A stretch of DNA of 64,000 bases, taken from NCBI RefSeq assembly GCF_018304945.1, contig NZ_JAGQEE010000010.1, positions 1 to 64,000 on the forward strand, given 5' to 3'. Position 1 is the stretch's first letter, and every line of letters starts with the position of its first letter. The notes beneath the pieces were generated by a model that saw only the letters and a list, made by a program, of their open reading frames with translations, searched no databases and was not told the DNA's origin. The position numbers were made by a program, and so were the translations under genes. This DNA comes from Collimonas humicola. Its GTDB lineage: Bacteria > Pseudomonadota > Gammaproteobacteria > Burkholderiales > Burkholderiaceae_D. Below are positions 8,761-19,597 of the stretch, one piece after another.

Positions 8761-8948
8761 AGTTTCTGGTCGTAAAACACTGCCCGGACAGCAAAGCATG
8801 CGCGGCGACTTCAAGCCGCAGCGGTGGATTGCATCGGGTAGAGTTGTCGCTATTGCAATGACGGCCGGCGTGGCCGCTGCAACAATGCGCAAAAATCGGT
8901 AAAGTTACCCGTGCATTTCAATCAGAATTTAACCTCCAACCTCATTAG

Positions 8949-10067
<1,119 letters not shown>

Positions 10068-10191
10068 ACAGCCGTTGGCGGCCGTTATCGATGGGGGAAG
10101 TTCCTGCATTGATCGCGGCCTTATTTTTGTCCGTTGTTTTTGTCCGTCGCCTTGTACCATTGGCGGCTGGACAGCTGCTATAGATAAACAC

Positions 10192-11310
10192 ATGAATTCC
10201 GTCATTCAAAAAGCCAAGCGCATCATCATCAAGGTCGGATCCTCCCTGGTAACCAATGACGGCAAGGGGCTGGACGCCGGCGCCATCGCCAAATGGGCGA
10301 CCCAGATCGCCGAATTGCGGGCGATGGGCAAGGAAGTGGTGCTGGTCAGTTCCGGTGCGGTGGCTGAAGGCATGCAAAGGCTGGGCTTCGACAAGCGGCC
10401 GACCAGCATCGATGAACTGCAGGCTTGCGCCGCCGTCGGCCAGATGGGCCTGGCGCAGATCTACGAAACCAGTTTCCGTGCCCACAATATCCGTACCGCG
10501 CAGGTACTGCTGACCCACGCCGACCTGGCCGACCGCGAACGCTACCTGAACGCGCGCTCGACCTTGTTCACCCTGCTGCGCTTTGGCGTGGTGGCGATCA
10601 TCAACGAGAATGACACGGTGGTGACCGATGAAATCAAGTTCGGCGACAACGATACCCTGGGTGCGCTGGTCGCCAACCTGATTGAAGGCGATGCCCTGAT
10701 CATCCTGACCGATCAGAAAGGCTTGTTCACCGCCGATCCGCGCAAGGACCCGAATGCCGAATTCGTGCATGAGGCGAAAGCCGGCGATCCGGCGCTGGAA
10801 GTCATGGCAGGCGATGCCGGCACCAGCATCGGCCGCGGTGGCATGATCACCAAGATTCTGGCCGCCAAGCGTGCCGCCAGCTCCGGCGCCCATACGGTGA
10901 TCGCCTGGGGCCGCGAAGATGCGGTGCTGACCCGGCTCGCCGGCGGCGAAGCCATCGGCACGCAGCTGCTCGCGCAGACCGGACAACTGACTGCGCGCAA
11001 GCAGTGGATGGCGGATCATCTGAAAACCGCAGGCAAGGTCATGCTGGACGCCGGCGCCGTGCAAAAGCTGCGCAACGAGGGAAAATCCCTGCTGCCTATC
11101 GGCGTCACCGCAGTGTCTGGCGAATTTGGCCGTGGCGACGTGATTACCTGCACCGACGCCGATGGTCATGCCATCGCGCGCGGCATCAGCAATTACACCA
11201 GTTCCGAAGCGCGCCGCATCATGCGCCATCCATCTTCGGAAATCCAGGCCATCCTCGGTTTTGTCGAGGAATCGGAATTGATTCACCGGGACAATATGGT
11301 ATTGGTCTGA
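10192..11310 (+). CDS. proB: Glutamate 5-kinase ProB
   Basis: First step of proline synthesis, phosphorylating glutamate. The 372-residue protein has an amino-acid-kinase domain ([15 protein letters not shown] at the N-terminus, [10 protein letters not shown] near residue 140, [11 protein letters not shown] near residue 215) and a C-terminal PUA domain from about residue 280. The frame stays open back to 10075, but the family N-terminus starts at the ATG at 10192. The partner gene proA is 30 kb away at 41199, so the pathway is not an operon here. Confidence 0.95.
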   Translation: MNSVIQKAKRIIIKVGSSLVTNDGKGLDAGAIAKWATQIAELRAMGKEVVLVSSGAVAEGMQRLGFDKRPTSIDELQACAAVGQMGLAQIYETSFRAHNIRTAQVLLTHADLADRERYLNARSTLFTLLRFGVVAIINENDTVVTDEIKFGDNDTLGALVANLIEGDALIILTDQKGLFTADPRKDPNAEFVHEAKAGDPALEVMAGDAGTSIGRGGMITKILAAKRAASSGAHTVIAWGREDAVLTRLAGGEAIGTQLLAQTGQLTARKQWMADHLKTAGKVMLDAGAVQKLRNEGKSLLPIGVTAVSGEFGRGDVITCTDADGHAIARGISNYTSSEARRIMRHPSSEIQAILGFVEESELIHRDNMVLV

Positions 11311-11342
11311 GCGGATTGCCCAGTACGGTCACCGCAGGCAAT

Positions 11343-11377
11343 AAAAAACGGCTCCGCAGAACGCAGGAGCCGTTTTT
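11343..11377. terminator. Bidirectional terminator between proB and the CNP1-like gene
   Basis: AAAACGGCTCC and GGAGCCGTTTT form an 11-bp stem with flanking A and T runs, placed between converging genes. Confidence 0.9.
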
Positions 11378-11400
11378 CATTCATCAAGTCACGCTGGCGA

Positions 11401-11997
11401 TCAGCTACCTGGCTTGATCGGGCGATTGCTGGTGATTCTGCTGCGGATATCTTCAACTCTGCCTGCCACCATGCCATCCTGGCAAAGATAGTCTTTGGCC
11501 AGGGAAGCGTGATGCCGGTTGCCGGCCGAATCATTGATCCGCTTCCAGTCGTTCAGGCGCGCCCGCGACCAGCTGCCATCCTTCTGGCCGAATGCATACA
11601 GCTTGCTCTCATAAGTCTGGCAGCGGATTCCCTCATAGCTGACATTTTGCGCTCCGGCCTCGCTCTTGCTGACCAGTGTATAGCGCACGACGCCGTCTTT
11701 ACCCGCCGAGATCGATTTGAGGTCGATGAAGAAATTCATGGTGGCGGTCGGGCTGACATAGAACGATACCAGGTTGGCCGCCTGCGGCGCCGGCGGAATC
11801 TCGGTCTTGATTTCCTGCCATGACTTGCCGTCGTCATCGTCGTCGAAATCGCCGGGATTCAATTTCATGGCGCTGCCTTGATCGAAGGAATCGGCGTGCA
11901 CGTGCGCGGTCATGCCCAGCAACAGCAGGCCGGCGGCCAGTAGCCGTGATATTTGGGTAACGGGGATGCGTAAAACAAAAGCCATGGAGGCGCTCAC
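11401..11997 (-). CDS. CNP1-like exported protein
   Basis: 198 residues with a hydrophobic signal peptide (about residues 12-36, ending HVHA). The body resembles the CNP1-like family (cryptic neisserial protein 1), typical of betaproteobacteria and of unknown function. The mature N-terminus has an acidic run ([11 protein letters not shown]). Two Cys (IRCQTY and YLCQDG) could form a disulfide. The ATG at 11997 overlaps the rppH stop by four bases (ATGA), so translation is probably coupled; ATG 11985 (MAFVLRIP) is an alternative start. Confidence 0.75.
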   Translation of the reverse strand: MSASMAFVLRIPVTQISRLLAAGLLLLGMTAHVHADSFDQGSAMKLNPGDFDDDDDGKSWQEIKTEIPPAPQAANLVSFYVSPTATMNFFIDLKSISAGKDGVVRYTLVSKSEAGAQNVSYEGIRCQTYESKLYAFGQKDGSWSRARLNDWKRINDSAGNRHHASLAKDYLCQDGMVAGRVEDIRSRITSNRPIKPGS

Positions 11998-12563
11998 TTT
12001 TTTTCGGGTTCTGCGGGTGTGGATTGGTTCGCTGCACGCGGTCCGTGGCCGGTGCGCAGATGACGGGCGTGATGCGGCGCGCTCTGCAAAGGACGCGTCA
12101 GGAAACGTGATAATTCTTGCAAGGCGCGTTGATAGACATCCCGCTTGAATTCGATCACGACATCCAGCGGCACCCAGTAGTCATGCCAGCGCCAGGCGTC
12201 GAATTCGGGGTGTTCGGTCAGGCGCAGGTTGACGTCGCAGTCGCGTCCGGTCATGCGCAGCAGGAACCAGATCTGCTTCTGCCCGCGATAATGCCCGCGC
12301 ACGTCGCGCTTGATGAAATGGTCGGGCACTTCATAGCGCAGCCAGTCGCGGGTGCGGCCGATGATCTTGACGTGTTCCGCCTTCAACCCGATTTCTTCCT
12401 CGAGTTCACGAAACATGGCCTGCTCCGGGGTTTCACCGTATTTGATACCGCCCTGTGGAAATTGCCACGAGTGTTCGCGCACGCGCTTGCCCCACCAGAC
12501 TTCATTCTGGGTATTGAGCAAGATAATGCCGACGTTCGGGCGAAAGCCTTCACGGTCAAGCAT
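11994..12563 (-). CDS. rppH: RNA pyrophosphohydrolase RppH
   Basis: Nudix hydrolase that removes pyrophosphate from mRNA 5' ends and starts decay. The family N-terminus [15 protein letters not shown] is present. The Nudix box [20 protein letters not shown], with its invariant REL-EE core, is at about residues 38-57. The C-terminal tail after residue 155 is longer and richer in Pro/Arg/His than the catalytic core, as in other betaproteobacteria. The start is supported by GAGGTAAC upstream. It is first in an operon with the CNP1-like gene. Confidence 0.94.
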   Translation of the reverse strand: MLDREGFRPNVGIILLNTQNEVWWGKRVREHSWQFPQGGIKYGETPEQAMFRELEEEIGLKAEHVKIIGRTRDWLRYEVPDHFIKRDVRGHYRGQKQIWFLLRMTGRDCDVNLRLTEHPEFDAWRWHDYWVPLDVVIEFKRDVYQRALQELSRFLTRPLQSAPHHARHLRTGHGPRAANQSTPAEPEKK

Positions 12564-12823
12564 GTTGTTACCTCAAAACTTTCTGCGGCCAGGCGGTTCT
12601 CCTGCCTGATTCCTTGCTTGCTGTCATCATTGCGGAACAAAGCTGCCGGTCTAGCCCCGGTCAACCACTCTGTCCTCGCCCGATTAGGCGCGCAATCTGC
12701 CCCGGCCAGGGGTGCCTATGGCCAGAACATCAATCAAATGTGCAAAGAGTAGGCGCATCAGCCAGCTAATCCTTTAAAATTGAGTTGATTATAACCCTCT
12801 CTTTTTAAAAAGAATTCATCGTT

Positions 12824-14560
12824 ATGCGCGCCTCCCGTTTTTTTATCTCCACGCTCAAAGAAGCCCCATCCGATGCGGAAATCGTCAGCCATAAACTGAT
12901 GATGCGCGCCGGCATGATCAAGCGCATCAGTTCCGGCATCTACACCTATATGCCGATGGGCCTGCGCGTGATCCGCAAGGTCGAGAATATTGTGCGTCAG
13001 GAAATGAACCGTTCGGGGGCGGTGGAATTGCTGATGCCGGTAGTGCAGCCCGCCGAACTCTGGCAGGAAACCGGGCGCTGGCAGAAATACGGCGCTGAAC
13101 TGATGCGCGTCAAGGACCGTCACGGCCGCGACTTCATCATCCAGCCGACTTCGGAAGAAGTGATTACTGACATCGCCCGTACGGAACTGCGCTCCTACCG
13201 CAAGCTGCCGGTGAATTTTTACCATATCCAGACCAAGTTCCGCGATGAGCGCCGGCCACGCTTCGGCCTGATGCGCGGCCGCGAATTCACCATGAAGGAT
13301 GCCTATTCCTTCGACCGCGACCTGGACGGCCTGAAGCAGTCTTACCAGATCATGTACGACGCCTACGTGCGTATTTTCAACCGTTTCGGCTTGCAGTTCC
13401 GCGCCGTGGCGGCCGATAACGGCGCCATTGGCGGCACCGGATCGCACGAATTCCATGTCATCGCCGCTACCGGTGAAGACGCCATCGTGTACTGCCCGAA
13501 CTCGGACTACGCCGCCAATATGGAAGCGGCCGAATCCCTGCCGCTGATTCCGACTCGCGCGGCGCCGGCACAGGCGCTGACCAAGACGGCGACGCCAGGC
13601 AAAGCCAAGTGCGAAGCGGTGGCTGAGTTCCTGCAGCTGCCTTTGACGCAAACCATCAAGTCCATCGTGCTCGCCGTTGAAAAAGAAGCAACGGATAAAG
13701 AGCCTGCCAGCAAGGCAGTGTGGCTGCTGATGCTGCGCGGCGACCACGAACTGAACGAAATCAAGGCTAACAAGATTCCTGGCCTGGCCGGTTATCGTTT
13801 CACTACGGAGCAGGAAATCGTCGAGTATTTCGGCACGCCGCCTGGCTATCTCGGCCCGGTCAACACCAAGAAGCCGGTGACCGTGGTGGCTGATGTCAAT
13901 GTGGCAAACATGCACGATTTTGTCAGCGGCGCCAACGAAGTCGATTTCCACTACACCGGCGTCAACTGGGGCCGCGACTTGCCTGAGCCTATGGTGTTCG
14001 ATATCCGCAATGTGGTGGAAGGCGATCCATCGCCGGACGGCAAGGGCGCGCTGGCGATTCTGCGCGGTATCGAAGTCGGCCACGTGTTCCAGCTCGGCAC
14101 CGCCTACTCGGAAGCGATGAAGGCGACTTTCCTGGATGAAGGTGGCAAGCCGCAACTGTTGCAGATGGGCTGCTACGGCATCGGCATCACCCGTATCCTG
14201 GGCGCTGCGATCGAGCAGAATTTCGACGACAAGGGCATCATCTGGCCGTCGGCGATCGCACCGTTTGAAGTCGTCGTATGCCCGATGGGCTACGATCGCA
14301 GCGAGGCGGTAAAGGCCGAGACCGACAAGCTGTACGAAGCGCTGCTGGCCGCCGGCGTCGACGTCATCCTGGATGACCGCGGCGAACGCCCGGGCGCCAT
14401 GTTTGCAGACTGGGAACTGATCGGCGTACCGCATCGCATCGTGATCGGCGACCGTGGCTTGAAAGATGGCCAGATCGAGTACCAGGGGCGGCGCGACACC
14501 GAAGCCACGCAGGTGCCGCTGGTCGAGATGGAGGCGTTCATCAAAGCCAAGCTAGTGTAG
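12824..14560 (+). CDS. proS: Prolyl-tRNA synthetase (bacterial type)
   Basis: 578 residues. The class II catalytic core is interrupted between motifs 2 and 3 by the YbaK-like editing domain (about residues 230-390), which marks the bacterial form and clears Ala-tRNA-Pro. Motif 2 includes [19 protein letters not shown]; motif 3 includes [14 protein letters not shown]; the C-terminal anticodon-binding domain starts at about residue 480. It begins 260 bases from rppH, divergently transcribed. A repeat element and then a terminator follow. Confidence 0.96.
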   Translation: MRASRFFISTLKEAPSDAEIVSHKLMMRAGMIKRISSGIYTYMPMGLRVIRKVENIVRQEMNRSGAVELLMPVVQPAELWQETGRWQKYGAELMRVKDRHGRDFIIQPTSEEVITDIARTELRSYRKLPVNFYHIQTKFRDERRPRFGLMRGREFTMKDAYSFDRDLDGLKQSYQIMYDAYVRIFNRFGLQFRAVAADNGAIGGTGSHEFHVIAATGEDAIVYCPNSDYAANMEAAESLPLIPTRAAPAQALTKTATPGKAKCEAVAEFLQLPLTQTIKSIVLAVEKEATDKEPASKAVWLLMLRGDHELNEIKANKIPGLAGYRFTTEQEIVEYFGTPPGYLGPVNTKKPVTVVADVNVANMHDFVSGANEVDFHYTGVNWGRDLPEPMVFDIRNVVEGDPSPDGKGALAILRGIEVGHVFQLGTAYSEAMKATFLDEGGKPQLLQMGCYGIGITRILGAAIEQNFDDKGIIWPSAIAPFEVVVCPMGYDRSEAVKAETDKLYEALLAAGVDVILDDRGERPGAMFADWELIGVPHRIVIGDRGLKDGQIEYQGRRDTEATQVPLVEMEAFIKAKLV

Positions 14561-14570
14561 TGTTTCGTAG

Positions 14571-14731
14571 GTAATGGCGCTTCAGAAATGGTGGATTTTC
14601 GCGTCAGGCTAGGCGGATGGCCGCCCCGCGCAAACCGGAGCGATAGCGAGACTATCGCGAGGATTTGCAACGACGCATGGCGCGAAAAGACGCGGCCGGC
14701 CAGGCGCCGTTTATGAAGTGTCATTATCTGC
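14571..14731 (+). repeat. Structured intergenic repeat, copy A
   Basis: This element recurs in inverted orientation at 21716-21874. It contains a nested hairpin whose core is GCGATAG-cgaga-CTATCGC, extended by GCAAA/TTTGC and by TTTTCGCG/CGCGAAAA, and it ends with AAGTGTCATTAT. Copy A carries a 14-base insert (GATGGCCGCCCCGC) that copy B lacks. It starts 10 bases after the proS stop and before the proS terminator, so it is transcribed with proS. It shows no ORF of its own. Confidence 0.85.
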
Positions 14732-14767
14732 GAAATACTACACAGGTTTCCTAAATACAACAAAATC

Positions 14768-14799
14768 ACGGCGCAACGGTTTCTTGCGCCGTTTTCTTT
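14768..14799 (+). terminator. Rho-independent terminator after proS
   Basis: ACGGCGCAA and TTGCGCCGT form a 9-bp stem followed by TTTCTTT. Confidence 0.85.
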
Positions 14800-14843
14800 G
14801 TATACTCCTTGAAAAATAAAAAGTGTTTCTAAGGGAGTATCGA

Positions 14844-15482
14844 TTGCGCTGGTCTCGTTGGATGAGCGTGCTGTCCATCTTGCTGCTGTTGAGCGGCATG
14901 GCGCATGCCGGAAATCAAAAAGAAGAAGAGCTGGCGGATTCGGTGCGCCTGGCTTTGTCACGCGCCATCAATGATGCGCGTCCGCCGAAACCCCAGTTCA
15001 GCGACATCGACCAGCGCATCCAGTACCTGTACTGGCTGGGCGAAATGTCGGAACGCCTGAAGAAAAAACTGCCGGATGCGCAGATGCGCATCGAATTCCT
15101 GGAAACCGCCTGGTATGAAGCCAAGCGCGCCGGCCTCGATCCCGGCATGGTGCTGGGCCTGATCCAGGTTGAATCGGCTTTTCGCAAATATGCCTTGTCC
15201 AGCGTCAGCGCCCACGGCTACATGCAGGTCATGCCGTTCTGGAGCCGCGTGATCGGCGATTCCGACCGCAGCAAGCTGTTCAACATGCAAACCAATCTGC
15301 GCTACGGCTGTTCCATCCTGCGCATGTACATCGATATGGAAAAGGGCAATCTGTATCTTGCGCTGGGCCGCTATAACGGCAGCCGCGGCCGCCCGGAATA
15401 TCCCAATGCCGTGCTGGCCGCCTGGAAACGCTGGGAATACAAGGATGCTTCACCGTTGCATACGGTCTCTGCCCAACAGTAA
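14844..15482 (+). CDS. Lytic transglycosylase (Slt-like), exported
   Basis: About 212 residues with a signal peptide (SVLSILLLLSGMAHA) and a C-terminal lysozyme-like SLT domain. The catalytic Glu lies in LIQVESAFR, followed by SAHGYMQVMPFW and GRYNGSRGRPEYPN, the order expected for family 1 lytic transglycosylases that cleave peptidoglycan glycan strands in the periplasm. The start is unusual: the frame opens at GTG 14823, but a strong GGGAG at 14833-14837 lies 6 bases before TTG 14844, so TTG is the better start. Confidence 0.85.
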   Translation: MRWSRWMSVLSILLLLSGMAHAGNQKEEELADSVRLALSRAINDARPPKPQFSDIDQRIQYLYWLGEMSERLKKKLPDAQMRIEFLETAWYEAKRAGLDPGMVLGLIQVESAFRKYALSSVSAHGYMQVMPFWSRVIGDSDRSKLFNMQTNLRYGCSILRMYIDMEKGNLYLALGRYNGSRGRPEYPNAVLAAWKRWEYKDASPLHTVSAQQ

Positions 15483-15671
15483 TTACCCGTCGCTCTGACT
15501 GCGGCGCGCCCTGCGCTCGCCGCCCCCATCTGCTGTTTTCCCCTCAAGCATGATCCAGATAGCTGGTCCGGCAACGCCCGGGCCGGCTTTCTGCCGTCCG
15601 GCCGCAGCGCTTGCCCGCCTGCTGTTCCTGCACCAACAGGAATTTCTCCAAGGCTTGGCGTAAATCGCTGA

Positions 15672-15727
15672 GCGTCATCAAGTTGTAACAAGATGCAGTT
15701 ACAGTTGTAACAAAATATTACAAATGC
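15672..15727 (+). promoter_or_regulatory. Putative tandem Pho box (PhoB operator) for the alkaline phosphatases
   Basis: Five consecutive 11-base units read GCGTCATCAAG, TTGTAACAAGA, TGCAGTTACAG, TTGTAACAAAA and TATTACAAATG. PhoB binds direct 7-base CTGTCAT-like repeats with 4-base AT-rich spacers, an 11-base period; units 1, 2 and 4 match best and unit 3 poorly. A -10-like CATATT follows at 15731-15736, the expected distance for a PhoB-activated promoter lacking a -35. Confidence 0.6.
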
Positions 15728-15761
15728 TTGCATATTTCTGGTTGACAACACGGAGCGATGA

Positions 15762-17207
15762 ATGAAATTAAGTATATGGATTGCCGCCGCCACGGCGTCG
15801 GTGGCGCTGGCGGGGTGCAGCGGTTCCAGCAATTCCCTGGTAGAGGCGCCGGTCGAGCGGCCTGAAGTCAAGCCGGCGGCAAAGAACGTGATTTTCTTCC
15901 TGGGCGACGGCATGGGCATCACCACCATGACAGCGGCGCGCATTTACAAGGTAGGCGAAGAGGGCGATCTGACTCTCGATACCTTGCCGGAAACCGGTTT
16001 CGTCACGACATATTCGAACGATGCCCAGGTCACCGACAGCGCACCGTCGATGGCGGCTTACATGACCGGGGTCAAGGCCAATAATGAAGTGATCTCGATG
16101 TCAGCCAATACCAGCGCCCGCGATGCCAGCGGCAAGAGCTATGTCAGCGGCGCCGACAGCACCTGTCCGAGCGGCAATGGCACACCGGCCGATACCCTGC
16201 TGGAAATCATGAAAGCGAAGGGCTACAGCACCGGCGTCGTGACCACTACCAGGATCACCCACGCGACGCCGGCGGCGACGTATTCGCATATCTGCCACCG
16301 CGACGGCGAAAACAATATCGCCGCGCAGCTGACGCCCAAGGGCGCCGGTTTCAACAGCAAGCTGAGCGATGGCGTCGATGTGATCTTTGGCGGCGGCCGC
16401 CGTCACTTCCTGCCGAAGACCGATGCCGACAGCAAGCGCAGCGACAGCCGCGACCTGGTTGCTGAATTCAAGGCCGCTGGGTATGCCTACGCAGCCAATT
16501 TCGCCGACTTCGACAAGCTCAGCAACACGGCGCCGAAAGTGGTGGGCCTGTTCAACAAGGACCACATGACTTACGACCTTGACCGCGACGCGGCCAAGGA
16601 ACCGAGCCTGGCCCAGATGACCGGCAAGTCGATCGATCTACTCAACAGCAAGAAGACCGGCTTCTTCCTGATGGTGGAAGGCGGCCGCATCGATCACGCG
16701 CTGCATGCCACCAACGCCCGCCGCGCCTTGCAGGAAACCGTCGCTTTCGACGATGCCGTCAAGGTCGCGCTGGACAAGATGCAGCAAGTCGATCCGGGCT
16801 TGAAGAACACCTTGGTAGTGGTCACTGCCGATCATGATCATTCGATCCTGCTGAACGGCTACGCCAAGCGCACCGGCAAGACCACCAGCAGCGAACCGGG
16901 CGTGCTCGGCCTGGTGAAGAATGTCCTGACCGGCCAGCCTGAGCGCGACATCAACAATAATCCGTACACCGTGATCGGCTTTGGCAACGGCCCCAACCAT
17001 CTGGCTGCGCGCGGCGCCTTGTCGGACATGCAGGTGGCCGGCAAAGACTATCTGCAAGAATCGGTGATCCCGACCGAAGCGGGCGGAGAGACGCATGGCG
17101 GCACCAATGTCTTTATCGGTGCGCAGGGCATGGGCGCCGAGAACATCCGCGGCGTGCTCGACAACACCGAGGTGTTCGGCCTGGTGAAAAAAGCCGTCGG
17201 CCTGTGA
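15762..17207 (+). CDS. Alkaline phosphatase (PhoA family), predicted lipoprotein
   Basis: 481 residues. The lipobox L-A-G-C ends at Cys19 and is followed by Ser, so the protein should be lipid-anchored in the outer membrane. The catalytic motif TDSAPS places the nucleophile at Ser93. Metal ligands are recognisable in FFLGDGMG, VEGGRIDHALH and TADHDHS, and the last His region in GGETHGG. It hydrolyses phosphomonoesters. A good ribosome site (GGAG) precedes ATG 15762. It sits just downstream of the putative Pho box and 73 bases before a paralogue. Confidence 0.92.
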   Translation: MKLSIWIAAATASVALAGCSGSSNSLVEAPVERPEVKPAAKNVIFFLGDGMGITTMTAARIYKVGEEGDLTLDTLPETGFVTTYSNDAQVTDSAPSMAAYMTGVKANNEVISMSANTSARDASGKSYVSGADSTCPSGNGTPADTLLEIMKAKGYSTGVVTTTRITHATPAATYSHICHRDGENNIAAQLTPKGAGFNSKLSDGVDVIFGGGRRHFLPKTDADSKRSDSRDLVAEFKAAGYAYAANFADFDKLSNTAPKVVGLFNKDHMTYDLDRDAAKEPSLAQMTGKSIDLLNSKKTGFFLMVEGGRIDHALHATNARRALQETVAFDDAVKVALDKMQQVDPGLKNTLVVVTADHDHSILLNGYAKRTGKTTSSEPGVLGLVKNVLTGQPERDINNNPYTVIGFGNGPNHLAARGALSDMQVAGKDYLQESVIPTEAGGETHGGTNVFIGAQGMGAENIRGVLDNTEVFGLVKKAVGL

Positions 17208-17280
17208 GGCCTCCCGCGAACCACACGATTGAGTCGCGCAACCATCAAGCAAAACGCAACAAAGAGTCCAAAGGTCAGAC

Positions 17281-18714
17281 ATGAAAATCAATCTAGCAGC
17301 TTCCAAGCAATTTCCGCATCGCCTCCGCCAGGGCGCCGCCTTGTGTGCGCTGGCGCTGCTGTGCGGCGGGCAGGCCCTGGCCGCCGATGCGGCGCCGGCG
17401 AAAGCAAAGAACGTCATCTTTTTCCTCGGTGACGGCATGGGGCCGGTGACCGTCACGGCGGCACGCATCTATGGGCATGGCGAAGCCGGCCGCCTGACGA
17501 TGGAGACGCTGAACCGCACCGCCCGCGTCAAGACTTTCTCGCTGGATGGCCAGACCACCGACAGCGCGCCGTCGATGGCGGCCTACATGACCGGCGTCAA
17601 GATGAAGAACGACGTCATCTCGATGTCTTCCGACACCAATGCCTTCGATGCCAACGGCAAGCCGTATCAGAACAATGCCGACTCGACCTGCGTCGCCGGC
17701 AATGGCCAGGCGGTGCAGACCTTGCTGGAATTATCGAAGGGCGCCGGCAAGGCGGTCGGCGCCGTCAGCACCACCCGCATCAGCCACGCGACGCCGGCGG
17801 CAACCTACGCTCACGTCTGCAACCGCGATGCCTACAACACCATCACCGAGCAGGCGACGCCAGGCGCGCCGCGCTACAACCTGGCGCTGAAGGACGGCGT
17901 CGATGTCTTGCTCGGCGGCGGCCTGCGCCACTTCTTGCCGAAATCCGATCCGGCCAGCAAGCGCAACGATAATCTGGATCCGCTGAGCATGTTCAAGGCT
18001 GCCGGCTATACCTACGTTGCTTCCGGCACGGAATTGAGGAGCGTCAATCCGGCCAGCGTCAGCAAGCTGCTCGGCTTGTTTACCGCCAGCGACATGGATT
18101 ACGAGCTGGACCGGGTCAAGAAGAAGCTGAACCAGCCTAGCCTGGCCGAGATGACGGAGAAAGCCATCGGCGTGCTGAAGAAAAATCCGAACGGCTATTT
18201 CCTGATGGTGGAAGGCGGCCGCATCGACCACGCCCTGCACGGCACCAATGCCAAGCGCGCGCTGGAAGATACGTTGGCCTTCGATGCGGCGATCAAGAAG
18301 GCGCTGGAACTGGTCGATTTGAAAGACACCTTGATCGTGGTCACGGCGGATCATGACCACGCCATCGGCTTCAACGGCTATCCCAAGCGCGGCAATCCCA
18401 TCCTCGGGAAGGTCGCCAATTATGCCGACGGCAAACTTGCGCTGGCGGCCGACGGCAAGCCCTATACCACGCTGGTATTCGGCAATGGCAGCGCGCCGCG
18501 GCGGCCGGAAGACAGCGACCTGACCAATGTCGATACCGAAGCCGACGACTACCTGCAGCAGGTCGGCGTGCGCTTTGCCGGCTCGCCCGGTTCGGAAACC
18601 CACGGCGGCGGTGACGTCATGCTGTTTTCAGCCGGCGCCGGCAGCGACAGTTTCAAAGGCACATTTGAAAACATCAAGGTGTTTGGCAAGGTCAAGAATG
18701 CGCTTGGCCTGTAA
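17281..18714 (+). CDS. Alkaline phosphatase (PhoA family), soluble periplasmic
   Basis: 477 residues, clearly paralogous to the preceding gene (shared FFLGDGMG, TDSAPSMAAYMTGVK, DSTC, HATPAATY, VEGGRIDHALH). It has an ordinary signal peptide cleaved near ALAADA instead of a lipobox. The nucleophile is Ser95. Spacing to the upstream copy is 73 bases without a terminator, so the two are probably one transcript; a terminator follows this gene. The pair probably arose by local duplication and then took different cellular locations. Confidence 0.92.
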   Translation: MKINLAASKQFPHRLRQGAALCALALLCGGQALAADAAPAKAKNVIFFLGDGMGPVTVTAARIYGHGEAGRLTMETLNRTARVKTFSLDGQTTDSAPSMAAYMTGVKMKNDVISMSSDTNAFDANGKPYQNNADSTCVAGNGQAVQTLLELSKGAGKAVGAVSTTRISHATPAATYAHVCNRDAYNTITEQATPGAPRYNLALKDGVDVLLGGGLRHFLPKSDPASKRNDNLDPLSMFKAAGYTYVASGTELRSVNPASVSKLLGLFTASDMDYELDRVKKKLNQPSLAEMTEKAIGVLKKNPNGYFLMVEGGRIDHALHGTNAKRALEDTLAFDAAIKKALELVDLKDTLIVVTADHDHAIGFNGYPKRGNPILGKVANYADGKLALAADGKPYTTLVFGNGSAPRRPEDSDLTNVDTEADDYLQQVGVRFAGSPGSETHGGGDVMLFSAGAGSDSFKGTFENIKVFGKVKNALGL

Positions 18715-18737
18715 TACGGTTACCTGAGTAGTACTTA

Positions 18738-18769
18738 CGCCGCCATCGTTCCGGTGGCGGCATTTTTTT
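18738..18769 (+). terminator. Rho-independent terminator after the second alkaline phosphatase
   Basis: GCCGCCA and TGGCGGC form the stem, followed by a run of seven T. It ends 9 bases before the next gene, so the His-rich gene may depend on readthrough. Confidence 0.8.
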
Positions 18770-18778
18770 GGTGGAAAA

Positions 18779-19483
18779 ATGATTTGCTTTAAAAAATGCA
18801 GGAATGGCTTGATGCTTGCTGCACTGGCCGTGGCGTCGCTGATGCCGGTGGCGATGGCGGCGGAAAACGTCGGCGGTCCGGATCAGAATTTGCAGGTGCG
18901 GCACTATGCGATGACCATCGGGCGCGATGGCGTCAAGCGCGAAACCACATTCACCGAGCGCGTGTACCGCCGCAACGACCAGGTCTGGACCGAACGTCTG
19001 ATCGCCGGCGAGTCCGCCGACGCACATGATCACGGCGACGACCACGGCAGCCACAGCCACCCGGACGCCGGCAGCTCGCCGATGTGGGTACGGCGCCTGG
19101 CCGACGGTACGCTCGATGCGCGCCTGATCGAGCGCCATCAGCGGCGCAGCATCAAGGTTGACTCCCAGTACTACGGCAATATCGGCTTCAACGGCAGCTG
19201 GGGCAGCACGTTTTTCCTGAGCGATCCGCAAAGCCTGAAAAGCATGCGCGCGGTGGGTGCGGTCAGGGACGGCGTACAGCAGTATGAAAGCAAGCGGGGC
19301 GATCTGACGGTGCGCGTCAGCTGGGATGTCAACGGCCGGTATCCGCGCCGGGTAGAGTCGCTGGAGGCGCATGGCAATGCGCGCCGCGAAACCCTGGTCA
19401 GCGTGATCGAAGCGCCCAAGGTCTTGCCATGGAACACGCTGGCTGGTTATGCCGAAATCGACTATTCGGATTTGCTCGATTAA
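18779..19483 (+). CDS. Secreted His-rich protein of unknown function
   Basis: I do not recognise this family. The 234-residue product has a signal peptide (about residues 11-27, ending AMAAE). The mature protein contains a metal-binding-like cluster, DAHDHGDDHGSHSHPD, at about residues 81-96, then a mixed alpha/beta body with GNIGFNGSWGSTFF. The weak site GGTGG precedes ATG 18779, and ATG 18812 is also possible. Its place right behind two zinc/magnesium-dependent alkaline phosphatases suggests a role in the same response, perhaps metal supply, but that is inference only. Confidence 0.7.
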   Translation: MICFKKCRNGLMLAALAVASLMPVAMAAENVGGPDQNLQVRHYAMTIGRDGVKRETTFTERVYRRNDQVWTERLIAGESADAHDHGDDHGSHSHPDAGSSPMWVRRLADGTLDARLIERHQRRSIKVDSQYYGNIGFNGSWGSTFFLSDPQSLKSMRAVGAVRDGVQQYESKRGDLTVRVSWDVNGRYPRRVESLEAHGNARRETLVSVIEAPKVLPWNTLAGYAEIDYSDLLD

Positions 19484-19520
19484 ATCCCGTGTTTCTGCTG
19501 CGGTGTAAATGCTGCGGAAA

Positions 19521-19552
19521 CAAAAACGCCCGCGCGATGCGGGCGTTTTTGT
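19521..19552. terminator. Bidirectional terminator between the His-rich gene and the SWIB gene
   Basis: AAAAACGCCCGC and GCGGGCGTTTTT make a 12-bp stem with a 5-base loop, between converging genes. Confidence 0.92.
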
Positions 19553-19597
19553 TTGGCACCCAGGGCGGCGCAAACGACTGCGGCTAAGCCCCAAGCA

